A stretch of DNA of 64,000 nt from Roseimaritima ulvae (GTDB taxonomy: Bacteria > Planctomycetota > Planctomycetia > Pirellulales > Pirellulaceae), in contig NZ_CP042914.1 of NCBI RefSeq assembly GCF_008065135.1, positions 6,739,404 through 6,803,403 on the forward strand. Reading direction: 5' to 3'. The notes beneath the pieces were generated by a model. That model did no database searches. It saw nothing but the letters and a program-made list of their open reading frames with translations, and was not told where the DNA came from. Within the stretch, counting starts at the first letter, position 1. Each line of letters begins with the position of its first letter. The position numbers and the translations under genes are program-made. Shown here piece by piece: positions 42,853 through 49,965 of this stretch.

Positions 42853-43281
42853 GTGAGCGAATCGCCACTCAAGGATGAGCCCCAAGCGGCGGCGGACGAC
42901 CAACAGGTGTCCCCTCACGACATCGAAAAACTGATCTCCGAAGCCCAGGCCGGCATCGACCAAGCGGCCGGCTCGGACGACGCCAACGCTCAACCCTTCC
43001 AACTGAATAACCTGGAAGCCGGGGAGTCGAGCGAACCGCCGCATTCGATGGACCTGCTGGGCGACGTCGAGCTGGACCTGCGGATCGAACTGGGACGCAC
43101 CCAAATGCGTCTGGAAGAAGTCCTGCGGCTGCGCAGCGGGGCGGTCGTGGCCCTCGATAAACTGGCCGGCGATCCGGTGGATATCTACGTCAACGGACGG
43201 CTGATCGCCCGCGGCGAAGTGCTGGTCATGAACGACAACTTCTGCGTCCGCGTGACCGAACTGCTGGGAGGTTCCGAATGA
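42853..43281 (+). CDS. fliN: Flagellar motor switch protein FliN
   Basis: A 142-aa switch component that forms the C-ring with FliM and FliG. The SpoA/FliN domain is the last ~75 residues: [24 protein letters not shown], then [20 protein letters not shown] and [19 protein letters not shown]. The first 60 residues are acidic and probably disordered. GTG 42853 follows the fliL stop by 11 bp. The stop overlaps the fliO start by 4 bp. No fliM gene lies between fliL and fliN, where many bacteria have it. Confidence 0.93.
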   Translation: MSESPLKDEPQAAADDQQVSPHDIEKLISEAQAGIDQAAGSDDANAQPFQLNNLEAGESSEPPHSMDLLGDVELDLRIELGRTQMRLEEVLRLRSGAVVALDKLAGDPVDIYVNGRLIARGEVLVMNDNFCVRVTELLGGSE

Positions 43282-43988
43282 ACGCTCGCATTTTGGCCCT
43301 GCCGATCATCGCGCTGCTCGCCGCCACACTTGCCGAACCTGTCGCCGCCCAATCACCACCCGCCGCGCAGGCAGCAGGCAGCCCCGTCGCGGCCAGCTCC
43401 CGCGGCATCGTGCTGGACGCCACCGAATCGTCCTCCCGCTCGGCCAATCCCACCACCGCCAACTGGGAATCCGAGCACGACTTCGCTGCCGCGCGACAAG
43501 CCAGTCAGTCCGACGGCAGCTCCCCGTTTCGCTCCCGTGTCAAAGACGCCGAGAACACTGAGGGCGGCACCACCTTGCCCCTGACCACCGTGTTCAGTTC
43601 CCTGGCCATCGTGCTGGGCCTGTTCGGCGCGCTGGTGTGGGTGCTCCGTCGTTCCGGCGGCGCGGGCCTCTCCAACGTTTCCAAAGACACCTTGCAGGTC
43701 CTCGGCCGCGCCCCGCTGGCCCCGCGGCAAAACATCGTGCTGGTTCGCTGTGGCCGCAGGGTTTTAGTCCTGGCCGTGGGCGGCACCAATACCTCGACAT
43801 TGGCGGAAATTACCGATCCAGATGAAATCAACGAGTTGCTGGCCGGCTGTGGAGGCCAGGGAGGCCGGCAACAATTCATGCAAACCCTGCAAGCGATGGG
43901 CCAGGAACGTCCCGCCAGCCCCGGCTTTGTAGGCAGCGACGATGCCTCCAAAAAACCTCGACGCAACAGTTTGTTCGCCAGCGCGTAA
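43278..43988 (+). CDS. fliO: Flagellar protein FliO-like
   Basis: A 236-aa export-apparatus assembly protein with a signal-peptide-like N-terminus ([21 protein letters not shown]), a ~70-residue disordered region, one membrane helix ([17 protein letters not shown]), and the conserved FliO cytoplasmic domain: [23 protein letters not shown], then [18 protein letters not shown] 43278 overlaps the fliN stop. It should be followed by fliP; instead the stop is followed within 20 bp by a fragment of an unrelated gene, and fliP is 4 kb away. Confidence 0.88.
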   Translation: MNARILALPIIALLAATLAEPVAAQSPPAAQAAGSPVAASSRGIVLDATESSSRSANPTTANWESEHDFAAARQASQSDGSSPFRSRVKDAENTEGGTTLPLTTVFSSLAIVLGLFGALVWVLRRSGGAGLSNVSKDTLQVLGRAPLAPRQNIVLVRCGRRVLVLAVGGTNTSTLAEITDPDEINELLAGCGGQGGRQQFMQTLQAMGQERPASPGFVGSDDASKKPRRNSLFASA

Positions 43989-44007
43989 TTTTTTTCTCTA
44001 AAAAAAA
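43989..44007. other. AT hairpin at the fliO/insert junction
   Basis: TTTTTTTCTCTAAAAAAAA directly after the fliO stop: 7-8 bp of T paired to A around CTCT. It marks the edge between flagellar sequence and the DUF1559 fragment. Confidence 0.5.
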
Positions 44008-44459
44008 GCGGCACTGCGGACCTGGGACATGGCTGGTCCAGCAACAATGGCGTGTTGGTTCCCAACGAGTCCTTCAAGATGAAAGACATCACCGACGGCA
44101 CGTCCAACACGATGATCATCGCCGACCAGTCGGCCTTCACCGCCGGCGTTAATCGAACGGCCAACTATTACGGTGGTTGGTACGGCACGCGACACGGCAG
44201 TCCAGTTAGCGCTGGCCGTCGCGACCTCTGGCAAACCGGCACGACCTGCGTTCGTTTTGCTCCCAACAGCAATATCGTTCAGACCGGTGCGACCGACTAC
44301 ATGTTCCGTAACAACACAATCATCAATTCTTTCCATCCAGGTGGTGTCACGATTGGACTGTGTGACGGCAGCGTTCGCTTCCTGCCCGAAACCGTGGACT
44401 TCATGACCTTGAAGAAGATGTGCTGTCGGTACGACGGCGAAGTCTTCGAGATGCCCTAA
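44008..44459 (+). pseudogene. 5'-truncated DUF1559 gene (C-terminal half only)
   Basis: The reading frame from 44010 encodes about 150 residues of a DUF1559 C-terminus: GTADLGHGWSSNNG, then MKDITDGTSNTMIIADQS, and FHPGGVTIGLCDGSVRFLPE, which is the H-X9-DG motif. The prepilin leader and N-terminal ~170 residues present in the intact paralogue at 2902-3957 are absent. There is no ATG at the fragment's start; the first possible start is GTG 44052. Notably it is in the same frame as fliO, so only the fliO TAA separates them. A relic of a gene whose front was lost at the junction is the simplest reading. Confidence 0.8.
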
Positions 44460-44479
44460 GCCATTGCGGCAATGCTGAT

Positions 44480-44520
44480 GCACCCCGCCCGGCGCTGTAT
44501 TGGGCGGGGTGCTTTCTCTT
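44480..44520 (+). terminator. Rho-independent terminator-like hairpin
   Basis: An 11-bp perfect stem, GCACCCCGCCC (44480-44490) with GGGCGGGGTGC (44502-44512), an 11-base loop, then TTTCTCTT. It follows the DUF1559 fragment and would end any transcript running on from fliO. Confidence 0.75.
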
Positions 44521-44555
44521 CCATTGGACTCACCCTGTTTGGATCTACATACACG

Positions 44556-44975
44556 ATGAAAGCTTTCCCCAATTCTGTTCACCGTCTTGTCTTGGCATTC
44601 ACCATATTGCTTCCTTTGGCGATGTTGACGGGATGTTCGCCCAGCATTCCCGAAGCCACGTTGTCCGGTAATGTGACGCTCAACGGTAAACCCTACAGTG
44701 ACTCAGCCGTGATGCTGATCGACCTGAATTCCGGTCAGGCCGGCGGCACCGACATCCAGCCCGACGGCAGTTTTGCTATCGCCGACCCGCTGCCGCTGGG
44801 CACCTACAATGTCTACCTGGCTCCGAAAGCACTAAGCGAAGCCGAAGCCGCCTCCGCCGCACCGATCACCATCGACACCTCGGTGCCGGACAAATACTGG
44901 AGCGAGCACTCGACCGATATCACCGTGACGATCGAAGAAGGCGAGAACACGGCGACCATCGAATTGAAGTCGTAG
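44556..44975 (+). CDS. Small lipoprotein, DUF1559-partner type
   Basis: A 139-aa predicted lipoprotein. ATG 44556 gives a signal peptide (LVLAFTILLPLAMLTGC) with lipobox LTGC. The mature part is a short beta-sandwich like that of carboxypeptidase regulatory domains: ATLSGNVTLNGKPYSDSAV, QPDGSFAIADPLPLGTYNVYL, and TVTIEEGENTATIELKS. It resembles the lipoprotein at 2415-2909 in plan and in the IP(D/E)KY segment, and stands in the same position after a DUF1559 gene. It is intact although its DUF1559 partner is truncated. Confidence 0.75.
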   Translation: MKAFPNSVHRLVLAFTILLPLAMLTGCSPSIPEATLSGNVTLNGKPYSDSAVMLIDLNSGQAGGTDIQPDGSFAIADPLPLGTYNVYLAPKALSEAEAASAAPITIDTSVPDKYWSEHSTDITVTIEEGENTATIELKS

Positions 44976-45074
44976 GCGGGGGTAAGTTTTTGCGAGGCAT
45001 CTGCGGCAGTTCGTTTACTCCGCAGCCGCAGGAGACGCCTGACTAAACAGCATTATTTTGCCCGTGCGGCCATG

Positions 45075-45205
45075 CTTCACCTTCGGGAGGGTCGAGCGTC
45101 AGCGAGGGGAGGGTTTTTCGGCTGCGGACAATGGCTCTGACGACCTGCAAGTCCAACGCACCCTCCCCGCTCGTTCCTCGCCAGCCTCCCAGAGGGAGCG
45201 TGTAA
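45075..45205. repeat. Diverged MITE-like element, copy 4
   Basis: Starts CTTCACCTTCGGGAGGGTCG, retains the core GTCGAGCGTCAGCGAGGGGA, and ends CCTCCCAGAGGGAGCGTGTA. The right arm reads CTCGTTCCTCGCCAGCC, so its pairing with the left arm is poor. It sits between a fragment of the 174-bp unit and the main array, as if inserted into it. Confidence 0.65.
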
Positions 45206-45226
45206 TCCTACTGAGCTAGGCGTCAC

Positions 45227-46078
45227 CGCAGGAGCCTCAACAGGCTCTGTCCGCACCATGGGACGTGACAGGCTCCGTAGGCGCAGGCGTGGGCCGCCGG
45301 GATGTGTGATCGAAGCGCGAAGGACGAGTGCACCGAAAAGCACAACCAATCCCCATGGCACTTCCCGCCGGCGCCTGTGGCAGCTCGTTTAACCCGCAGC
45401 CGCAGGAGCCTCAACAGGCTCTGTCCGCACCATCGGACGTGACAGGCTCCGTAGGCGCAGGCGTGGTCCGCCGGGATGTGTGATCGAAGCGCGAAGGACG
45501 AGTGCACCGAAAAACACAACCAATCCCCATGGCACTTCCCGCCGGCGCCTGCGGCAGCTCGTTTAACCCGCAGCCGCAGGAGCCTCAACAGGCTCTGTCC
45601 GCACCATCGGACGTGACAGGCTCCGCAGGCGCAGGCGTGGTCCGCCGGGATGTGTGATCGAAGCGCGAAGGACGAGTGCACCGAAAAACACAACCAATCC
45701 CCATGGCACTTCCCGCCGGCGCCTGCGGCAGCTCGTTTAACCCGCAGCCGCAGGAGCCTCAACAGGCTCTGTCCGCACCATCGGACGTGACAGGCTCCGT
45801 AGGCGCAGGCGTGGGCCGCCGGGATGTGTGATCGAAGCGCGAAGGACGAGTGCACCGAAAAACACAATCAATCCCCATGGCACTTCCCGCCGGCGCCTGC
45901 GGCAGCTCGTTTAACCCGCAGCCGCAGGAGCCTCAACAGGCTCTGTCCGCACCATGGGACGTGACAGGCTCCGTAGGCGCAGGCGTGGGCCGCCGGGATG
46001 TGTGATCGAAGCGCGAAGGACGAGTGCACCGAAAAACACAATCAATCCCCATGGCACTTCCCGCCGGCGCCTGCGGCT
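45227..46078. repeat. 174-bp tandem repeat array (about 4.9 copies)
   Basis: The marker GGAGCCTCAACAGGCTC recurs at 45231, 45405, 45579, 45753 and 45927, an exact 174-bp period. Copies differ by few substitutions (GTGGTCC or GTGGGCC; CATCGGACG or CATGGGACG), and the last copy stops after 156 bp. Each unit holds several short inverted repeats (GAGCCTC-AACA-GGCTC, and CTGCGGC near GCAGCCGCAG). Confidence 0.95.
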
Positions 46079-46219
46079 ACGGGTTAAACGATGCGTTTAC
46101 CGCCCCTCACATCACTTATCTGGAACGCTCTAGCATTGGGGTGTCAAACAGCCGATAATTGGAGGGTCCCGTAGTACTTCCTTCCACACCTCAGCCTCCC
46201 CAGCGTCGCGAGTCGATCG

Positions 46220-46945
46220 ATGAGCAATATGAATCCATACGCGTCCCATGCCACCTATGATGTCGCCCAAGCTAGCGAAGCCGAACGCACGACATTTATT
46301 CATAAGACGTATATGCACCTGGGCGGTGCGATCGGATTGTTTGTCGGCCTCGAATTCTTGCTGTTCAACCTGGTGCCCGCCGCCACGATGGAATCGCTGG
46401 TCACGCGGATGCTGTCGGGTTATATGTGGTTGTTGGTCCTGGGCGCATTTATGGTCGTCAGCTGGCTGGCCCGGTCGTGGGCCGAAGGCGGTGCTTCGCG
46501 GGGCGCCCAATACGCCGGGCTGAGCCTGTATGTGGTCGCCGAAGCGATTATCTTTCTGCCGATTTTATACATCGCGATGCGGATCAGCCCGGACATCCCA
46601 GCGATGGCCGGGGTCCTCACGCTGGTCACCTTTGGCGGACTGACGGTGATGGTCTTTGTGACCCGCGTCGACTTGCACTGGATGGGTAAGTACCTGTTTA
46701 TGGCCGGGTTGCTGGCGATGGGCCTGATCCTGTGTGCCGTGCTATTCGGTTTTAACTTGGGTGTGCTGTTTTCGGGCGTGATGGTGGCACTGGCCGCCGG
46801 CTACATCCTCTACGACACGTCCAACGTGATGCACCATTACCGCACCGACCAATACGTCGCCGCCTCGCTGGCCCTGTTCGCTTCGGTGGCTCTGCTGTTC
46901 TGGTACGTGCTGCGTCTGGTGATGGCGTTCAGCAGCAACGACTAG
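46220..46945 (+). CDS. Bax inhibitor-1 family membrane protein
   Basis: A 241-aa polytopic protein of the BI-1/YccA/TMBIM family, about seven hydrophobic segments. Family features: ERTTFIHKTYMHLGGAIGL at the start, YAGLSLYVVAEAIIFLPIL, LTLVTFGGLTVMVFVTR, and AAGYILYDTSNVMHHY with the conserved Asp. Members are proton-sensitive Ca2+-leak channels or regulators of membrane proteases. It is not a flagellar protein, yet it lies between fliO and fliP. The next gene follows by one base, so they form a small unit. Confidence 0.92.
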   Translation: MSNMNPYASHATYDVAQASEAERTTFIHKTYMHLGGAIGLFVGLEFLLFNLVPAATMESLVTRMLSGYMWLLVLGAFMVVSWLARSWAEGGASRGAQYAGLSLYVVAEAIIFLPILYIAMRISPDIPAMAGVLTLVTFGGLTVMVFVTRVDLHWMGKYLFMAGLLAMGLILCAVLFGFNLGVLFSGVMVALAAGYILYDTSNVMHHYRTDQYVAASLALFASVALLFWYVLRLVMAFSSND

Positions 46946-46946
46946 C

Positions 46947-47657
46947 ATGGACGATCGACGACGCGTGCTGCGCGAAGCGTTTAATTTCGTGGAAGCCGAA
47001 ACGATCCGCATCCGCTTGGTGGACGCCGACATCCCGGCGGTGGTCACCGGTACCGATGCCGGCGTAGCGCTCAGCATGGGCGGCGCCGGCACGGATCGTT
47101 TGGTCCGCGTCGAGGTTGCCGAAGCCGATTACGATCGCGCCAACGAAATCCTGCGAGCCGATCAGGCGCGGATGCGGGACGCCAAACCGTGGATCTGCAG
47201 CCGCTGTGGCGAACCCAATGAACCGGCCTTCGAGGTCTGCTGGAGCTGCGGCAAACCGCTGGCCGATGTCGACCAACGCGGCGCCCCCACGCCGCTCAAA
47301 CCGTCCGACTTCACCGTTGACGCCCCCCGCGAAGAAGCCCCACCCGAGCTCGATGCCGATCCCAATCCCTACCGCCCAGCGCGGCTGCCAAGCGGTACGG
47401 CGATAGCCCGGCCGGGCGTCGACGTGGAGCGGCAAGAAGATCTGGAGGAACAGGTGCGGCGAGCCTTCCTGTCTTCGATGGTGGGTCTGCTGGTCTGCCC
47501 CCCGCTGGTCAATTTCTACTCGCTGGCCCTGGTCCTGATGGTTCCCAGCGAAGCCTACCAACGGCCGCCGCTGCGCAATCGACTATTGCTAGCTTGGGTG
47601 ATTGATTTCGTCAGCATCGGGGTTTGGACGATCGTCTGGATGTCAACCTTGCGCTAA
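46947..47657 (+). CDS. DUF2007 and zinc-ribbon membrane protein
   Basis: A 236-aa protein. Residues 1-70 resemble the putative signal-transducing DUF2007 domain (NFVEAETIRIRLVDADIPAVV, then RVEVAEADYDRANEILRA). A zinc ribbon follows with Cys84, Cys87, Cys98 and Cys101 (WICSRCGEPNEPAFEVCWSC). A Pro-rich linker precedes two C-terminal hydrophobic segments (LVCPPLVNFYSLALVLMV and WVIDFVSIGVWTIVWM). ATG 46947 comes one base after the BI-1 stop. The GC-rich repeat cluster starts 7 bp after its stop. Function unknown. Confidence 0.75.
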   Translation: MDDRRRVLREAFNFVEAETIRIRLVDADIPAVVTGTDAGVALSMGGAGTDRLVRVEVAEADYDRANEILRADQARMRDAKPWICSRCGEPNEPAFEVCWSCGKPLADVDQRGAPTPLKPSDFTVDAPREEAPPELDADPNPYRPARLPSGTAIARPGVDVERQEDLEEQVRRAFLSSMVGLLVCPPLVNFYSLALVLMVPSEAYQRPPLRNRLLLAWVIDFVSIGVWTIVWMSTLR

Positions 47658-47982
47658 CCCAAAGTAGCATGGGCCCCCGGCCCGTGTCCGGTCCCCGCTC
47701 CCTCAAATCTTTCGGGCACTACGTCCTCTATCACCCAGATTTCTATCGCGAAATATTTTGGGGAGGTTGGGGGGCGGGGGACACGGGCCGGGGACCCATG
47801 CTACGGGACACAGGACACGGGCCGGGGCCCCATGCTACGGGGGACAGGACACGGGCCAGGGGCCCATGCTACGGGGAACGGCACACGGGCCGGGGGGCCC
47901 ATGCTACTTACAAAGGTTCTAAAAATTCCTATTTCGCCTCAAGCCACCCTTCGCGTACCCTCGGTGCATCTAACGCGATGCC
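47658..47982. other. 325-bp gap with five GC-rich repeats
   Basis: Between the DUF2007 gene and fliP. It holds a forward GC-rich element (47664-47687) and four inverted copies (47781, 47815, 47849, 47883). No gene or clear fliP promoter was recognised. Confidence 0.75.
47664..47907. repeat. Cluster of five GC-rich 24-bp elements
   Basis: One forward copy at 47664-47687 and inverted copies at 47781-47804, 47815-47838, 47849-47872 and 47883-47907. The inverted copies are spaced exactly 34 bp apart, indicating tandem duplication of a 34-bp unit. Central bases vary (GGGGAC, GGGGCC, AGGGGC, GGGGGG). Confidence 0.9.
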
Positions 47983-48909
47983 ATGGAGGGCGGCTTGCCA
48001 CGACGACGATTCACGACCGATCTTGCTTTCGGGCGCATGTTCGCTCTGATGCTGATATGTCTGAGCTTGCTGGTCGGCACAGCTAGCGGACAGGAATTGG
48101 CAGAGCCTCCTGCTGGAGCTTTGCCGGCAACCGACGCTGCGGCGGCGGATCCGGAACTGCTGACCGCCGAGGACCTGGGCAAACCGATACTCGAATCTCC
48201 ACTGGATTTTATGTCCGGCGGCCCCGAACGTTGGACCAGCCCCGAAGGCCTGAGCAGCAGCCTGCAGATCGTGTTGTTGCTGACGGTGCTGAGCCTGGCG
48301 CCGGCTCTGCTGCTGATGACCACCTGTTATGTCCGCATCATCATCGTGCTGGGTTTGTTGCGGCAGGCGATCGGCCTGCAATCCTTGCCGCCCAGTCAGG
48401 TGATGACCAGTATCGCGCTGTTCATGACCCTGTTTGTAATGACGCCGGTCTGGAAACAGACCTATGACGAAGCCATCGTGCCGTACACCGATCCGGCCGT
48501 GTCGATGGAATCCTCGGAAGCTTGGGAGCGGGGCGTTAAGCCGATTCGCAACTTCATGGCTCGCCAGATCGACGTGGCCGAGAACCATGACGATGTGCTG
48601 CTGTTTTACCGGTATGTAAATCCTGGTGGCGAGGAACCGCAGAGCTGGGACGAGATTCCGCTGCGGGCGATGTTACCTGCGTACATGTTGAGCGAACTGA
48701 AGACCGCTTTCCTGATGGGATTCCAGATTTACCTTCCGTTTCTGATCGTCGACTTGGTGGTCGCCAGCGTGACGATTTCGATGGGCATGTTAATGTTGCC
48801 CCCAGCCGTGATCTCGTTGCCCTTTAAACTGCTGCTGTTTGTGTTGGTCGACGGCTGGCACTTGGTGGTGCAGATGTTGATGGATAGTTTTGGCACCTAC
48901 GGGATGTGA
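47983..48909 (+). CDS. fliP: Flagellar biosynthesis protein FliP
   Basis: A 308-aa core component of the type III export gate (with FliQ, FliR and FlhB). A signal peptide is visible (FALMLICLSLLVGTASGQ), followed by ~60 disordered residues. The family part starts LQIVLLLTVLSLAPALLLMTTCYVRIIIVLGLL and continues QVMTSIALFMTLFVMTPVW, then MLPAYMLSELKTAFLMGFQIYLPFLIVDLVVAS. ATG 47983 lacks a Shine-Dalgarno; ATG 48037 directly before the signal peptide is an alternative. It lies downstream of the repeat cluster instead of directly after fliO. The stop is 6 bp before fliQ. Confidence 0.95.
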   Translation: MEGGLPRRRFTTDLAFGRMFALMLICLSLLVGTASGQELAEPPAGALPATDAAAADPELLTAEDLGKPILESPLDFMSGGPERWTSPEGLSSSLQIVLLLTVLSLAPALLLMTTCYVRIIIVLGLLRQAIGLQSLPPSQVMTSIALFMTLFVMTPVWKQTYDEAIVPYTDPAVSMESSEAWERGVKPIRNFMARQIDVAENHDDVLLFYRYVNPGGEEPQSWDEIPLRAMLPAYMLSELKTAFLMGFQIYLPFLIVDLVVASVTISMGMLMLPPAVISLPFKLLLFVLVDGWHLVVQMLMDSFGTYGM

Positions 48910-48915
48910 TCGAAG

Positions 48916-49179
48916 ATGAACAGTGAAACCGCCGTCGATATGTGCCGCGAAGCGTTGATGTCCGCCATCCTAATCGGCTCGCCGATCCTCCTGGTGGGGA
49001 TGGCCGTGGGTCTGTTGATCGGCTTGATCCAAGCCCTGACACAGGTCCAGGATCAAACCGTCTCGTTTGTGCCTAAAATCTTTGCGATGGCCGTCGTAAT
49101 GGTCGCCTGCCTGCCATGGGTGGTTCAAAAAATGGTGGACCTGACGCGGACCGCATTCGAAAACGCTGGCATGCCGTGA
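48916..49179 (+). CDS. fliQ: Flagellar biosynthesis protein FliQ
   Basis: An 87-aa two-helix export-gate subunit: ALMSAILIGSPILLVGMAVGL and KIFAMAVVMVACLPWVVQKM, with the family loop LIQALTQVQDQTVSFVPK between them. Length is the family norm. ATG 48916 follows fliP by 6 bp, and the stop overlaps the fliR GTG by GTGA. Confidence 0.95.
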   Translation: MNSETAVDMCREALMSAILIGSPILLVGMAVGLLIGLIQALTQVQDQTVSFVPKIFAMAVVMVACLPWVVQKMVDLTRTAFENAGMP

Positions 49180-49958
49180 TCGCCGAAGCGACCGAAATGT
49201 TGCTGTCGCACCTGGTGCTGTTTGTGCTGGTGCTGACCCGCTTGAGCACGCTGCTGATGGCGATGCCGGCGGTGGGAGTGGGCGTGCCGAAACGAGTCCG
49301 AGCATTGTTGGCCATCACCTTGTCCGTGCTGCTGCTGCCGACGATCTCCAACGACCTGACCAGTTCCACACTGCCGCAGATCGACAACTTGATCGAGCTG
49401 CTGGTGGCCGTCGCGCGAGAGGCATTGGTGGGGATGTTGATCGGCACGGTGGTGCAATTGCTGATCACCGGCATGCAATTGGCCGGCGAATTGATCAGTA
49501 GTACCGGCGGGATGCAGTTGGGCGACGCGCTGGACCCCACGACGCGAGCCAACATGCCGGCGCTGGCGCGGATGATCGGAATGTTGGTGACGACCGTATT
49601 CATCGGGCTCGGCGGACACCGCTATATGTTGGCCGCCCTGATGGACAGTTTTCAGACCATGGCGCCGGGAAACGTCATCTTGCACCAAGGCATGATGGAC
49701 TTGGTGCTGCACGAACTGTCGGTGGGCATGAGCGCCGGCATCCGGCTGGCAGCGCCCGTGCTGACCGCCTTGCTGCTGACCAACCTGGTTACCGGATTCA
49801 TCAGCCGCACGCTGCCGGGATTAAACGTGTTGGCAATCGGTTTGAACATCAACGCGATGGCGATGCTGGCGGTGACGGCGATGGCGATCGGCGGAGCGAG
49901 TTGGATATTTTCGGCGGAATTAGACGTCGTCTTCGAACGCATCGCGAGACTGTGGTGA
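49176..49958 (+). CDS. fliR: Flagellar biosynthesis protein FliR
   Basis: A 260-aa export-gate subunit with six hydrophobic segments: MLLSHLVLFVLVLTRLSTLL, VPKRVRALLAITLSVLLLP, then LVGMLIGTVVQLLITGMQLAGELISS with the family GxQLG-type segment MQLGDALDP. GTG 49176 overlaps the fliQ stop; ATG 49197 is an alternative. The frame is open further upstream, but that part lies inside fliQ. It is followed 7 bp later by flhB, the common order. Confidence 0.94.
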   Translation: MIAEATEMLLSHLVLFVLVLTRLSTLLMAMPAVGVGVPKRVRALLAITLSVLLLPTISNDLTSSTLPQIDNLIELLVAVAREALVGMLIGTVVQLLITGMQLAGELISSTGGMQLGDALDPTTRANMPALARMIGMLVTTVFIGLGGHRYMLAALMDSFQTMAPGNVILHQGMMDLVLHELSVGMSAGIRLAAPVLTALLLTNLVTGFISRTLPGLNVLAIGLNINAMAMLAVTAMAIGGASWIFSAELDVVFERIARLW

Positions 49959-49965
49959 ATTAACG

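Larger units (their letters stand above)
44976..46219. other. 1.2-kb repeat-filled gap inside the flagellar locus
   Basis: Contains, in order, a partial and degenerate copy of the 174-bp unit near 45001-45033, a diverged MITE-like element (45075-45205), and five tandem 174-bp units (45227-46078). A reverse-strand frame stays open across part of the array because 174 is divisible by 3, but nothing else supports a protein. About 140 bp of ordinary sequence follow before the BI-1 gene. Confidence 0.8.

Noticed and set aside
45223-45867. Reverse-strand 214-codon frame made of 58-residue repeats
   Set aside because: It exists only because the 174-bp period is divisible by three. Cys/His/Arg-rich composition and lack of a start context make it unlikely to be a protein, although transcription cannot be excluded.
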